Shown here: positions 26,219-35,832 of the stretch, one piece after another | Numbering within the stretch: position 1 is the first letter of the stretch | How the letters are laid out: the number at the start of each line of letters is the position of its first letter | Assembly: GCA_031629035.1 (NCBI GenBank) | Contig: JAVLUG010000009.1 | Location: 171,441-235,440, forward strand | Source of the DNA: MVYY01 sp012517575 | GTDB lineage: Bacteria > Bacteroidota > Bacteroidia > Bacteroidales > Paludibacteraceae | Length of the DNA: 64,000 bases | Direction: 5' to 3' | Translations under genes and position numbers: made by a program | The notes under the pieces: generated by a model | Seen by the model: only the letters and a program-made list of their open reading frames with translations | Told to the model about the DNA's origin: nothing | Database searches by the model: none

Positions 26219-29182
26219 ATGAACACTTTAAGCATTAATAAATTATATTTTAAGGATACTTCTTTTGCCAACTTAATGACGCATCGGATTTATAATATTT
26301 TACTTTACGCCAGTAAATACGATGCATTTGTGCTGGAAGAAGACGGACGAATTGACGAGCAGATTTTTAATGAATATACTGCTTTGAATTTGCGTTATCC
26401 TCCACGTTTTACGCTTGTTTCGAATGAAGAAGAAGCCAATGAGCTGCTTCGCACCCGTACTTTTGAACTGATTATTTCCATGCCGAGTGGCGATAGCATT
26501 AATCCTTTTGAATGGGCAAAAGATGTTAAAAAAAAATATCCCGAAATTCCCATAGTGGTTCTTACTCCTTTTTCTTCGTCTGTTTCTCAACGATTGGCAC
26601 ACGAAGATTTGAGCGCTATCGATTATGTGTTTAGCTGGTTGGGTAATTCCGATATCCTCTTGGCTATTATCAAACTGATTGAAGACAGAATGAACGTGGA
26701 AGAAGATGTCAATTCTGTTGGGGTTCAGGTTATTCTTTTTGTTGAAGACTCTATACGTTGGTATTCGTCTATTGTGCCTCATTTGTACAAGTATGTTTTT
26801 AAGCAGTCGCGTTCTTTTATGACAGAAGCATTGAATGAACATGAGCAAATGTTGCGCATGAGAGGACGCCCAAAAATTTTGTTGGCACGTTCTTATGAAG
26901 AGGCTGTTTCCATTTACGAAAAATATAGTCAGAATATGCTTGGGGTTATTACGGATGTGAGTTTTCCGGAAAAAAATGTGAAAGACAAAAAAGCAGGACT
27001 ACATTTATGCAGCGAAATTCGTAGAAATGACAAATTTATTCCGTTGATTGTGGTTTCAACAGAAGAAGAAAATCGACAAATTGCAGAAGAATTGAATGCA
27101 GTTTTTCTGAACAAAATGTCAAAAACGCTTTTTATGGAATTGCGGGAAAAAATCACTGATAATTTTTGGTTTGGCGATTTGATATTTTTTAATCCGCAAA
27201 CCGGTGTGGAAGAAGCACGCGTTCATAATCTGAGAAGTTTGCAGGACAGTATTTTTAAAGTGAGCGACGAAGCTTTGTATTACCATGTTTCCCGCAACAA
27301 TATTTCCAGATGGTTGTATTCGAGAGCCATGTTTCCACTGGCAGAATTTTTAAAAAATATTCAAGTTGAACCGGGAATGAGCGAAAACATGAAGAATGTC
27401 CGTCAGATTATTTTTGACGCCATAGTTCATTATCGTAAAATTAAAAATCGGGGAATTGTGGCTGTTTTTCAACGCGACCGGTTCGACATGTATTCAAATT
27501 TTGCCCGCATTGGCGAAGGTTCACTGGGAGGCAAGGGGAGAGGTTTGGCCTTTCTGGATGCCATGATAAAGCGCAATGAAAGCCTGGATAAATTTGAAAA
27601 TGTTCAGATTGCCATTCCCAGAACAGTGGTGCTGTGTACCGATATTTTTTCCGACTTTATGGAAATGAATCAACTTTATCCCATTGCTTTGTCCGACCTA
27701 CCTGACGACGAAATTTTGGCACATTTCTTAAAAGCCCGATTGCCGCAAAAACTTTTAGCCGATCTTTATGCTTTCTTGGGAGCTGTTAGCAAACCTATTG
27801 CCGTAAGATCTTCCAGTTTGTTGGAAGATTCACATTATCAGCCTTTTGCAGGAGTATATTCAACTTATATGGTGCCTTTTGACGTCAACAGCAAAACTCA
27901 TACGCTGCAAATGATTTCCGAAGCCATTAAAGCTGTGTATGCGTCCGTTTTTTATCACGACAGTAAAACTTACATGGCTGCAACCAAGAATTTGATCGAT
28001 GAAGAAAAAATGGCTATTGTGTTGCAGGAAATCTGTGGAAGTGTTTACGATAACCGATATTATCCTTCTTTTTCGGGAGTTGCACGTTCGTTGAATTATT
28101 ATCCTATTGGGAATGAAAAACCTGAAGATGGAATTGCCAATATTGCCATGGGATTGGGAAAATATATTGTCGATGGAGGAAAGACACTTCGGTTTTCACC
28201 CGCCTATCCTAATAATGTTTTGCAAACCAGTACGCTGGAATTTATGTTAAGCGAAACGCAAACTTATTTTAATGCACTGGATTTGAATATGGTTCAGTTT
28301 GTCCCGCAGGTTGACGATGGTTTTAACCTATTGCGTATCAATGTGCAGGATGCCATAAAAGATGGAACACTTCAATATTTGGCTTCCACCTACAATGTAT
28401 CGGATCAAATGGTATATGATGGTTTGTATGAAGGCGGAAGAAAAATCATAACTTTTGCCAATATATTGCAACACAATGTTTTTCCTTTGGCCGAATTGCT
28501 GAGAGAAATTTTGCGAATAGCTCAGGAAGGCATGGGGCGACCGGTTGAAATTGAATTTGCTGTAAATTTGGATTATTCACCCAAAAAGCAACATTCGTTT
28601 TATTTGTTGCAGGTGAGACCAATTGTGGACAACAAGGAAATTATCAATGAAGATATTGGCGCCATTCCCGAAAAAGATACCATTGTTCACAGTTCCAATG
28701 CTTTGGGTAACGGCATCATGACTGATATTTACGATTTGATTTACGTGAAACCGGAGGCTTTCAATGGTTCAAAAAATCGGTTGATTATGTATGATATAGA
28801 GAAATTGAATCGGAAGATGGTAAAAGAAGAAAAATATTATGTGTTGATTGGTCCAGGTAGATGGGGATCCAGTGATCCGTGGCTGGGCATTCCGGTCAAG
28901 TGGCCTAATATCAGCAATGCCAAGGTAATTGTTGAAACAGAATTATCGCATTATAGAATCGATCCAAGTCAGGGAACTCATTTTTTCCAAAATTTGACTT
29001 CTTTTGGCGTGGCCTATTTTACGGTACAACCCTTTCAGCATCTTGGTTTTTATGATCAGGATTTCTTGGAACAGCAACCGGCAGTATATGAATCGGAATA
29101 CATTCGTCATTTGCATTTCGATAAACCATTGGTGGTGAAAGTGGATGGGAAAAAGAATATCGGAGTAATCATGAGACCTTAA
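26219..29182 (+). CDS. PEP/pyruvate-binding (PPDK_N) protein with receiver-like N-terminal half
   Basis: 987 residues. Residues ~30-320 contain two response-regulator-like segments: FELIISMPSGDSINP with IPIVVLTPFSS, then VILFVEDSIRWYSSIVPHLY with LGVITDVSF and PLIVVSTE. Residues ~430-800 are a PPDK N-terminal ATP-grasp domain: GEGSLGGKGRGLAFL, PIAVRSSSLLEDS, and the closing LLQVRPIVDN. A conserved tail has GPGRWGSSDPWLGIP. The swivelling phospho-histidine and PEP-binding TIM-barrel domains of true PEP synthase are absent, so it is unlikely to make PEP by itself. Often annotated as phosphoenolpyruvate synthase in Bacteroidales; a signalling or phosphotransfer role is inference. Confidence 0.8.
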   Translation: MNTLSINKLYFKDTSFANLMTHRIYNILLYASKYDAFVLEEDGRIDEQIFNEYTALNLRYPPRFTLVSNEEEANELLRTRTFELIISMPSGDSINPFEWAKDVKKKYPEIPIVVLTPFSSSVSQRLAHEDLSAIDYVFSWLGNSDILLAIIKLIEDRMNVEEDVNSVGVQVILFVEDSIRWYSSIVPHLYKYVFKQSRSFMTEALNEHEQMLRMRGRPKILLARSYEEAVSIYEKYSQNMLGVITDVSFPEKNVKDKKAGLHLCSEIRRNDKFIPLIVVSTEEENRQIAEELNAVFLNKMSKTLFMELREKITDNFWFGDLIFFNPQTGVEEARVHNLRSLQDSIFKVSDEALYYHVSRNNISRWLYSRAMFPLAEFLKNIQVEPGMSENMKNVRQIIFDAIVHYRKIKNRGIVAVFQRDRFDMYSNFARIGEGSLGGKGRGLAFLDAMIKRNESLDKFENVQIAIPRTVVLCTDIFSDFMEMNQLYPIALSDLPDDEILAHFLKARLPQKLLADLYAFLGAVSKPIAVRSSSLLEDSHYQPFAGVYSTYMVPFDVNSKTHTLQMISEAIKAVYASVFYHDSKTYMAATKNLIDEEKMAIVLQEICGSVYDNRYYPSFSGVARSLNYYPIGNEKPEDGIANIAMGLGKYIVDGGKTLRFSPAYPNNVLQTSTLEFMLSETQTYFNALDLNMVQFVPQVDDGFNLLRINVQDAIKDGTLQYLASTYNVSDQMVYDGLYEGGRKIITFANILQHNVFPLAELLREILRIAQEGMGRPVEIEFAVNLDYSPKKQHSFYLLQVRPIVDNKEIINEDIGAIPEKDTIVHSSNALGNGIMTDIYDLIYVKPEAFNGSKNRLIMYDIEKLNRKMVKEEKYYVLIGPGRWGSSDPWLGIPVKWPNISNAKVIVETELSHYRIDPSQGTHFFQNLTSFGVAYFTVQPFQHLGFYDQDFLEQQPAVYESEYIRHLHFDKPLVVKVDGKKNIGVIMRP

Positions 29183-29213
29183 AAAATTTTCTGAGTTTCT
29201 TTACTCAAAAAAG

Positions 29214-29250
29214 AAAGCAGGTAATTTTCGTCTGTTATTACCTGCTTTTT
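29214..29250 (+). terminator. Intrinsic terminator
   Basis: Perfect 12-bp stem (29214-29225 with 29237-29248; core AGCAGGTAAT) followed by a T-run, 31 bases after the PPDK-like stop. It also abuts the 3' end of the convergent tRNA gene. Confidence 0.85.
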
Positions 29251-29251
29251 G

Positions 29252-29325
29252 TGATCCCGGCGGGATTCGAACCCACGACCCACAGCTTAGAAGGCTGTTG
29301 CTCTATCCAGCTGAGCTACGGGACC
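29252..29325 (-). tRNA. tRNA-Arg (anticodon TCT)
   Basis: Read on the minus strand, 74 bases fold into a full cloverleaf: acceptor GGTCCCG/CGGGATC with one G-U, D arm GCTC...GAGC, anticodon stem ACAGC/GCTGT with loop CTTCTAA, T arm GTGGG TTCGAAT CCCGC, discriminator A. The anticodon TCT (plus bases 29289-29291) decodes AGA. The CCA end is not encoded. Confidence 0.97.
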
Positions 29326-29479
29326 GAATTTCTTTTGTAAAAAGCGATGCAAAAGTACTTTAATTTTAATGAAGATGCAATACTTTTGCTCAAAATCATA
29401 ATGAGGTGCAATTTATTTGCCAAAAAATCACTAATATTGCAACTTAAATTTTTTTGAAGAAAAAATAAAATTCTGACGA

Positions 29480-31915
29480 ATGAAAGTAATGAAATTTGGT
29501 GGAACATCCGTAGGTTCTGCCGAAGCGGTTTTGAATGTAAAAAAAATTGTTGAATCACAGAATGAATCTGTGGTAGTGGTTGTTTCGGCACTTTCAGGTG
29601 TTACTGATCAACTTTATCGAATTTCCCAGTTGGCAGCTTCCGGCAACGAAATGTATCTCGAAGAATACAATCAAATGTTTGCCAGGCACATGCAAATGCT
29701 CACCGAAACAGTTTCTCCTGAAAAACAGGCTGATGTAGCGCTGCAAATACAGAAAATATTTACCGATTTGTTGAATATTTTCAGAGGGATTTTTTTGATT
29801 AAGGACACTTCCGTAAAAATTACTGATACGGTTGTCGGTTATGGGGAGATGATTTCTTCCGTTCTGGTTGCCAACGTCATTCGTGATGCTGTTCATTTTG
29901 ATTCACGCCGATTTATTAAAACCCAAAATCAGTTTGATAAACATATAGTCGATTTTAAAACAACCAATCAGCTGATTCAGCAAACTTTTAAGGATGCTCC
30001 ATCCATTGTAGTTTGTGGGGGATTTATTGCTACCGATGTTCATACCAATCAGGTAACCAATTTAGGACGTGGAGGTTCAGATTATACGGCTGCTATTCTC
30101 GCTGCAGCACTGAATGCTTCCATTTTGGAAATTTGGACCGATGTGGATGGATTTATGACTGCCGATCCACGTATCATTAACAATGCTTACGTTATCGACC
30201 GCCTCAGTTATAGTGAAGCTATGGAGCTTAGCAATTTCGGCGCAAAGGTTATTTATCCGCCAACTATTTTTCCGGCTTTTCATAGACAAATTCCTATTGT
30301 AATAAAAAATACTTTTCGTCCCGAAGCCAATGGTACGTATATTTCTCAAGAAAAAACCGGAGAAAAATCAAAAGCCATAAAAGGCATTTCTTCTATCAAT
30401 GATACTTCGCTTATTACCATTCGCGGTTTGGGAATGGTTGGCGTTATTGGCGTTAATTACCGAATTTTTAGAACATTGGCTAAAAATGGCATCAGCGTAT
30501 TTTTTGTTTCTCAGGCATCTTCGGAAAATACCACTTCCATTGGGGTGAAAAATGCCGATAGTGCGCTGGCAGTAGAAGTGCTGAAAAAAGAATTTGCCAA
30601 TGAGCTTGAATTGGGTGAAATTGATGAAATTTTTTCGGAAGACGATTTGGCAACCGTTGCCATAGTCGGCGACAATATGAAACGCACACCCGGCATTGCG
30701 GGAAAGCTTTTCGGTACGCTGGGCAGAAATGGAATAAATGTGGTTGCTTGTGCGCAAGGTGCTTCCGAAACCAATATTTCTTTTGTTACCGATAGAAGTT
30801 CATTGCGTAAGGCGTTAAACGTAATACACGATTCTTTTTTCTTGTCCGAATACCAGGTGTTGAATATTTTTGTGGTGGGTATTGGTAAGGTGGGTAGCCA
30901 TCTTTTGCATCAAATTAAGCAGCAACAGCCGAAATTAATGCATCAAAAAGGTTTGAAACTGAATGTGGTAGGAATCGCTTCCAGCAAAAAAATGCTTTTT
31001 TCGCGCGACGGAATCGATATAGAACATTATCAGGACGAATTGAAATTGCATGGTGTTGATTCTACTCCCGAACGTATTGCCGACGAAATTATCAATATGA
31101 ATATTTTTAATTCCGTTTTTGTGGATTGTACTGCCAATGCACAAATTGCAGATTTGTACCAGACTTTGCTGGATCATAATATCTCGGTGGTGGCTGCCAA
31201 TAAAATTGCTACTTCTTCTTCTTACGACAAGTATTTGAAATTAAAGGAAACTGCTCGTCAGAAAGGCATAAAATTTCTTTTTGAAACCAATGTGGGTGCA
31301 GGATTACCCATTATTTCCACCATGAACAACCTGACCAACAGCGGCGATCATATTTTAAAAATAGAAGCTGTACTTTCCGGAACGTTGAATTTTATTTTTA
31401 ATACACTGAATAGTAATATTCCTTTCAGTAAAGCCGTGTTGATGGCAAAGGAATACGGATATTCAGAGCCCGATCCACGTATTGACCTAAGCGGTAAAGA
31501 TGTGGTGAGAAAATTGGTGATTCTTGCTCGTGAAGCCGGTTATCAGGTGGAACAGGATGATGTTAGGAAGAATCTGTTTATTCCCGAAAAATTTTTTAAA
31601 GGTTCTTTAGAACAGTTTTGGGAACAGATTCCAGAGTTGGATGAGTCTTTTGAACTTCGCAGACAGGAGTTGGAAAAGCAGGGAAAACGCCTTCGTTTTG
31701 TGGCTTCTATGGATAAAGGTGTTTGTCAGGTTGGTCTTCAGGAAATTGACAGCACTCATCCTTTTTATGACTTACAGGGAAGCAACAACATTATTTTGTT
31801 GACAACAGAGCGTTATAATGAATTTCCTATGATGATTAAAGGCTATGGAGCAGGCGCAAGCGTTACGGCAGCAGGCGTTTTTTCGGACATTATCAGCATC
31901 GCCAATATTCGTTGA
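29480..31915 (+). CDS. thrA: Bifunctional aspartokinase I / homoserine dehydrogenase I
   Basis: 811 residues. The aspartokinase domain opens with KFGGTSVGS (5-13) and contains the GRGGSDYTAAILAAAL loop and the TDVDGFMTADPR motif. ACT-like regulatory segments span ~310-450 (TIRGLGMVGVIGV, VAIVGDNMKRTPGIAGKLF). Homoserine dehydrogenase follows from ~460 with NAD(P)-binding VVGIGKVGSHLL, VAANKIATSS and the catalytic FETNVGAGLPII. It catalyses the first and third steps from aspartate to threonine and methionine. The following FKBP gene begins 3 bases after its stop. Unlike many Bacteroidales, no thrB/thrC follows. Confidence 0.97.
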   Translation: MKVMKFGGTSVGSAEAVLNVKKIVESQNESVVVVVSALSGVTDQLYRISQLAASGNEMYLEEYNQMFARHMQMLTETVSPEKQADVALQIQKIFTDLLNIFRGIFLIKDTSVKITDTVVGYGEMISSVLVANVIRDAVHFDSRRFIKTQNQFDKHIVDFKTTNQLIQQTFKDAPSIVVCGGFIATDVHTNQVTNLGRGGSDYTAAILAAALNASILEIWTDVDGFMTADPRIINNAYVIDRLSYSEAMELSNFGAKVIYPPTIFPAFHRQIPIVIKNTFRPEANGTYISQEKTGEKSKAIKGISSINDTSLITIRGLGMVGVIGVNYRIFRTLAKNGISVFFVSQASSENTTSIGVKNADSALAVEVLKKEFANELELGEIDEIFSEDDLATVAIVGDNMKRTPGIAGKLFGTLGRNGINVVACAQGASETNISFVTDRSSLRKALNVIHDSFFLSEYQVLNIFVVGIGKVGSHLLHQIKQQQPKLMHQKGLKLNVVGIASSKKMLFSRDGIDIEHYQDELKLHGVDSTPERIADEIINMNIFNSVFVDCTANAQIADLYQTLLDHNISVVAANKIATSSSYDKYLKLKETARQKGIKFLFETNVGAGLPIISTMNNLTNSGDHILKIEAVLSGTLNFIFNTLNSNIPFSKAVLMAKEYGYSEPDPRIDLSGKDVVRKLVILAREAGYQVEQDDVRKNLFIPEKFFKGSLEQFWEQIPELDESFELRRQELEKQGKRLRFVASMDKGVCQVGLQEIDSTHPFYDLQGSNNIILLTTERYNEFPMMIKGYGAGASVTAAGVFSDIISIANIR

Positions 31916-31918
31916 GGA

Positions 31919-32443
31919 ATGAAATTCTCCCAGAGTTTATTTTTTGGATTGATTTTTTTGTGTTTTTTCACTGCCTGCAGAAAAACGCCACCCCAATTAC
32001 CCGCCAATAAAAATATGGACAACAACAATAATGAGGTGGCGGCTTTGGTTGAATTAAACGAAAAAATGGCTTTGAAAGAAGATAGTTTGTTACAAGAATA
32101 TGTAAAAAATTTAAGCGGAACTTTTGTCAAATCACCCATTGGAATTTGGTATTTCATTGAAAATCGAACTCACGGAACAGCACTCAATAATTCGGACAGT
32201 TGCTTCATTTCGTTTCAAATGTTCTCGCTCGACGGAAAGTTACTCGGTGAAAAATCACATGAAAAAATAATTATCGGGAAAAAACAGATTCCTGTCGGCT
32301 TAGAGGAAGGTTTGCGTTTGCTGCATAAAGGTGAAAACGCTGTTTTTGTCGTTCCTTGGTATTTGGCTTATGGAATGAAAGGACTTCCACCCGATGTTCC
32401 TCCTTATACCTCATTGGTTTACAAGGTAAAATTGGAAAAATAG
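31919..32443 (+). CDS. FKBP-type peptidyl-prolyl isomerase lipoprotein (GldI-like)
   Basis: 174 residues with lipobox FFTAC, so a lipoprotein. After a low-complexity N-rich linker, an FKBP domain covers residues ~75-174, with GEKSHEKIIIGKKQIPVGLEEGL-type strand and the conserved VPWYLAYGMKG, PPYTSLVYKVKL ending. It probably helps fold exported proteins; similar lipoproteins include GldI of gliding bacteria. The start lies 3 bases after the thrA stop, so translation is likely coupled, an odd pairing functionally. Confidence 0.85.
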   Translation: MKFSQSLFFGLIFLCFFTACRKTPPQLPANKNMDNNNNEVAALVELNEKMALKEDSLLQEYVKNLSGTFVKSPIGIWYFIENRTHGTALNNSDSCFISFQMFSLDGKLLGEKSHEKIIIGKKQIPVGLEEGLRLLHKGENAVFVVPWYLAYGMKGLPPDVPPYTSLVYKVKLEK

Positions 32444-32468
32444 TCGAAACTTTTCAAATTATTGTTTC

Positions 32469-34784
32469 CTATAAGCGATTCATTTCTTTTTCGCCGGCGC
32501 CTGTTCCTTTGTATTTACTTTGTGCTGTATTGAATTTGTAACGAACCGTTAACTCAACAAAGCGAGTATCGAAACGATTCACTTGGAACAATTCCATTTG
32601 CTTGTTATAAAGTAAATTTCCTTCTTTGCTATCATAAAACAAATCGTTTCCTTTCAATTCCACCCGCAATTGGTTGTTGAGAAAAGATTTTATTATTCCA
32701 AAGTTGACAATAAATTTATTTTCAGAAAGATAAATATTTTGATAATTTCCTTTTCCTTGAAAACTTCCATCAAGTGAAAATATAAATTCATTGGGTAAAC
32801 GAAAAGAGTTGTTAAAAGAAACGATGGGCAAAGGTTGATTTAATTTTATCTTTTCGTTGTTGGTTGTAATTGTGAGCCATTGTTTAAGAATTCCGCCACT
32901 CAATTGTGGCGACCAAATACCGAAGGTTGGGGAAAGATTTAGAAATGTAGTTAATGTGGGCAACTTTTCTAAATTTCGGTAAGCAATCACTGAAACAGCA
33001 GGGTTTGTTTCCAACTGTTCTGTCCAGTAAATAATGGCATCTTTTTCGCTTTTGTAACTAACCATCAATTGTAAAAATTTCCATGCACTTATTAGTGTAA
33101 AGTCTTGTACAACGGTAGGTTTAAGGAAAGGATTACCGGTTTGCAGTGTAAATCGGTTTCCATAATAAACGTTACTGCTCAATTGCCGGTAAGTTGGGCG
33201 TTCGGTTTTTTTCGTGTAGCTCAATTGTAAATTTACATTTTTAATTTGTGCACCACACGAAACGTTTGGAAACCACTGATGATAACGTCGGCTTTCCTCT
33301 TCGCTAAGAATGTCGTTGATGAAATATTCGGAGTTGACGTTTTCGTAACGTAATCCTGCTCCAAAATTGGCAATTGATATTTTTCGGGAATATTCGGCAT
33401 AAAAACTGTTGTTTTCTTCGTGAATGGTCGTATTGGAAGAAGGAACGATATTCTGTTCTGTCAGATATTCGTCGGTGCGATGCGTATTGGTATATTCGGT
33501 TCCCAATAAAAATTGTCCATCCAATAATGGATAAGTCAAAATTAGTTTCGTAGCAATTAATTGGTTTTCAACGTTGTTTTCAGAGTTAACCTTTCGGTTG
33601 TCGTATTCTTGACTCGTCTCGGTTGTTTCGGTTATTGAGTGTAACTTGTTCGCATATAAATCGGTGTTGAAATCAATGCTTAATTTTCCATAACTTCCAT
33701 TGTAGTAACCATTAAGTTGGTGAGCCGGTTTATTGTGAAAATTATCGGTTTCCTCGCTACTCCATTTATCATAAAAAACCTCGTCCGCAAAAACAGAACT
33801 GTTCATTGTGGAATTCCATTTATTGTATGGAAAAGCATTGATTGTATATTTTATTCCGGCATAGTTTTTTTGAGAAAATTCGTAATTTATGCCTGCAATA
33901 GCAGTTAATGTTTTGCTGGTACCACTCGAATAAAGTGTGTTTTCCTGTCTCCAAAGTGTATCTGCAAAAGTTTTTTGCCACATCTTACTGTCCTGAAAAG
34001 AAGTGTTATCGTGATATTTTACAGTTCCAAAAATGTCCCAGCCATCGTTTCGATAATTAATGTTCAGTTGTTCGTCAAAATCAGTATTTTTCGATTGATA
34101 GTAACTGGATCGAAGGTCAAAACCAAAACCGTCACCGGCTTTACGTATGGTATAAATGCGAATAACTGCTTTCACCGTAGCATCATAGCGAGCGCCAGGG
34201 TTGGTAACTATTTCTACGTCTTTGATATCTGCAGAATTGAGATTATCCAGCTCCGAAACATCACGCATTTCGCGATTGTTGATAAAGATTTTGGCTTCCC
34301 CTTTTCCAAAAACCGAAAAAATGCCGTTATCACCTGTCAGCAAAGGAAGTCGTTTGAGTACATCGTTTGCTGTACCAGCGCTGCTTAATATCGTGTTTTG
34401 TACCGAAGCTACTAATGCATCATTTTTTAGTTGAATTTTTGGCAGACTTTTTTGGACCACTACTTCGTTTAAAAGTCGGGATTCGACTTTCAGTACAATG
34501 GTTTGACCTGATATGGCAGGAACAGTTTGTGTTTCGTAGCCAATAAACGAGATTTTTAGAAAACCCTTTTCAGTGTCGTTGGCTGAGAGTAAAAATTCTC
34601 CGTTTTTGTTGGTGATTGTTCCGGTAATGAGTAAACTGTCTGGAAGTGAATATAATATGACATTGGCAAATTCGATGGGTTGCTGATTTTCGTCGGTTAC
34701 TTTCCCTTGAATGGCGGTTGCAGACAAATAATTGGTAATCAACACCATACAGCTTATAACAAAAAGGAATTTCTTTGAAAGCAT
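32469..34784 (-). CDS. TonB-dependent receptor family outer-membrane protein (OMP_b-brl_3)
   Basis: 771 residues with a signal peptide (ends YLSATA), a carboxypeptidase-regulatory-like domain (IQGKVTDENQQPIEFANVILY), a plug-like region (LKRLPLLTGDNGIFSVFGKGEAKIFINN... NPGARYDATVKAVI) and a C-terminal beta-barrel of the outer-membrane-protein beta-barrel family. Such proteins lack an adjacent SusD and their substrates are usually unknown. It stands alone, convergent with the FKBP gene, with its own predicted promoter. A role in import or in surface signalling cannot be separated from sequence. Confidence 0.88.
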   Translation of the reverse strand: MLSKKFLFVISCMVLITNYLSATAIQGKVTDENQQPIEFANVILYSLPDSLLITGTITNKNGEFLLSANDTEKGFLKISFIGYETQTVPAISGQTIVLKVESRLLNEVVVQKSLPKIQLKNDALVASVQNTILSSAGTANDVLKRLPLLTGDNGIFSVFGKGEAKIFINNREMRDVSELDNLNSADIKDVEIVTNPGARYDATVKAVIRIYTIRKAGDGFGFDLRSSYYQSKNTDFDEQLNINYRNDGWDIFGTVKYHDNTSFQDSKMWQKTFADTLWRQENTLYSSGTSKTLTAIAGINYEFSQKNYAGIKYTINAFPYNKWNSTMNSSVFADEVFYDKWSSEETDNFHNKPAHQLNGYYNGSYGKLSIDFNTDLYANKLHSITETTETSQEYDNRKVNSENNVENQLIATKLILTYPLLDGQFLLGTEYTNTHRTDEYLTEQNIVPSSNTTIHEENNSFYAEYSRKISIANFGAGLRYENVNSEYFINDILSEEESRRYHQWFPNVSCGAQIKNVNLQLSYTKKTERPTYRQLSSNVYYGNRFTLQTGNPFLKPTVVQDFTLISAWKFLQLMVSYKSEKDAIIYWTEQLETNPAVSVIAYRNLEKLPTLTTFLNLSPTFGIWSPQLSGGILKQWLTITTNNEKIKLNQPLPIVSFNNSFRLPNEFIFSLDGSFQGKGNYQNIYLSENKFIVNFGIIKSFLNNQLRVELKGNDLFYDSKEGNLLYNKQMELFQVNRFDTRFVELTVRYKFNTAQSKYKGTGAGEKEMNRL

Positions 34785-35242
34785 GAAGATTTATAATATT
34801 CTGTTAAAAATTATTTTTTGCAAAAATAGGATAATTTTTTGAAAATATTGCAAAGCAACAAAAGTCAAATCTTATAAAAAAATTATTTGTTCAATTCAAG
34901 TCAAAAATGTAGCTATTAGATTTGATAAATTTTCAAATAAAAATTCATTTAGTGTAAAGAAATTTATTTTTTCCTTGTGGGAATTGTTTTGTCAATTTCT
35001 TATAACTTTTTTCTTACCTTTGCCGCATTTGTAAAAAATTACTTTTTTGAGAAGTGCTCATTGTGTCTAATAAATCTTTGAAAGCTTCATCTCCAATGAA
35101 ATAGGTCGTTTAAAAACAGATTTTATATCCATTGACAAATTTCACTTTAAATAATAGCTGTCAATAATTCAATTTTATTTTCTTAACTTTTTCTTTCTGT
35201 TTTTTTATGGTACATTTGTATAAAATTAATTTACACGGTTTT
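34785..35242. other. Intergenic region with two predicted promoters
   Basis: 458 bases between the divergent receptor and DUF4827 genes, strongly A+T-rich. It holds a minus-strand promoter at 34821-34854 and a plus-strand TACCTTTG at 35015-35022 with TTTTG upstream (34987-34991, spacing a little long). If that one is used, a ~220-base leader precedes the lipoprotein gene. No small ORF or RNA structure was recognised. Confidence 0.5.
34821..34854 (-). promoter_or_regulatory. Predicted promoter of the TonB-dependent receptor
   Basis: On the minus strand TTTG (plus 34851-34854) and TATTTTTG (plus 34821-34828) are 22 bases apart, fitting -33/-7 elements of Bacteroidales, about 37 bases before the start codon. 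Confidence 0.55.
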
Positions 35243-35791
35243 ATGAAAAAATTAATATTTTTGTTTTTAGGTTTTTTGTCGATTATTTTTAGTTTTTCTT
35301 CATGTAGCAACACTAAAACCTATGCCGAACTTTTAAAGGATGAAAAAGCTATTATAGCAAGTTATATTAAACGTAATAATATACAAGTAGTTACAACTTT
35401 CCCTGCCGATGGTGATTGGGATAATAAGTATGTGAAAACTTCCAGTGGATTGTATTTTCATTTGGTCAATCCGGGTGATACTGCTGCCAATGCCGATACG
35501 CTGGCAAGTAATGATGTTGTCGTAATCCGTTACAGACAATATACCCTCACGGAAGATCCTGATACCCTTTATTACTGGAATACCATTGACTATCCTTATC
35601 CGATCTCTTTCAATTATCTCGATTATACACAAGCTTGTACTGCATGGCACGAAGCCGTTTCCTATATGAAACGCAACAATTCGGAAGCAAAACTTATTGT
35701 CCCTTCCAAAATTGGTTTAAGTGAATATATGAACAGTGTTACTCCGTTGGGGTATGATTTTAAGATAGTTGGCATTCAAAAGAGTTATTGA
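35243..35791 (+). CDS. DUF4827 lipoprotein
   Basis: 182 residues from the ATG at 35243; the longer start at 35207 adds residues before the signal peptide. Lipobox FSSC follows a hydrophobic stretch. The body matches DUF4827-type Bacteroidales lipoproteins: KTYAELLKDEKAIIASYI, a glycine-aspartate turn, VVVIRYRQYTL, and SKIGLSEYMNSVTPLGYDFKI, which has an FKBP-like pattern. It directly precedes glmM (41-base gap), a neighbour relation common in the order. A chaperone or isomerase-like role in the periplasm is possible but unproven. Confidence 0.8.
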   Translation: MKKLIFLFLGFLSIIFSFSSCSNTKTYAELLKDEKAIIASYIKRNNIQVVTTFPADGDWDNKYVKTSSGLYFHLVNPGDTAANADTLASNDVVVIRYRQYTLTEDPDTLYYWNTIDYPYPISFNYLDYTQACTAWHEAVSYMKRNNSEAKLIVPSKIGLSEYMNSVTPLGYDFKIVGIQKSY

Positions 35792-35832
35792 TTTTTTTGT
35801 AAGCTTCATTAATTTAATTATTTACAAATTTT

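Noticed and set aside
26300..26848. 182-codon minus-strand frame inside the PPDK-like gene
   Set aside because: Shadow of a real gene on the other strand; composition rich in F, N, I and K as expected for antisense of AT-rich coding DNA.
33260..33285. Third operator-like AAACGTTTGG
   Set aside because: Lies within the TonB receptor coding region, is not a full palindrome and has no promoter next to it.
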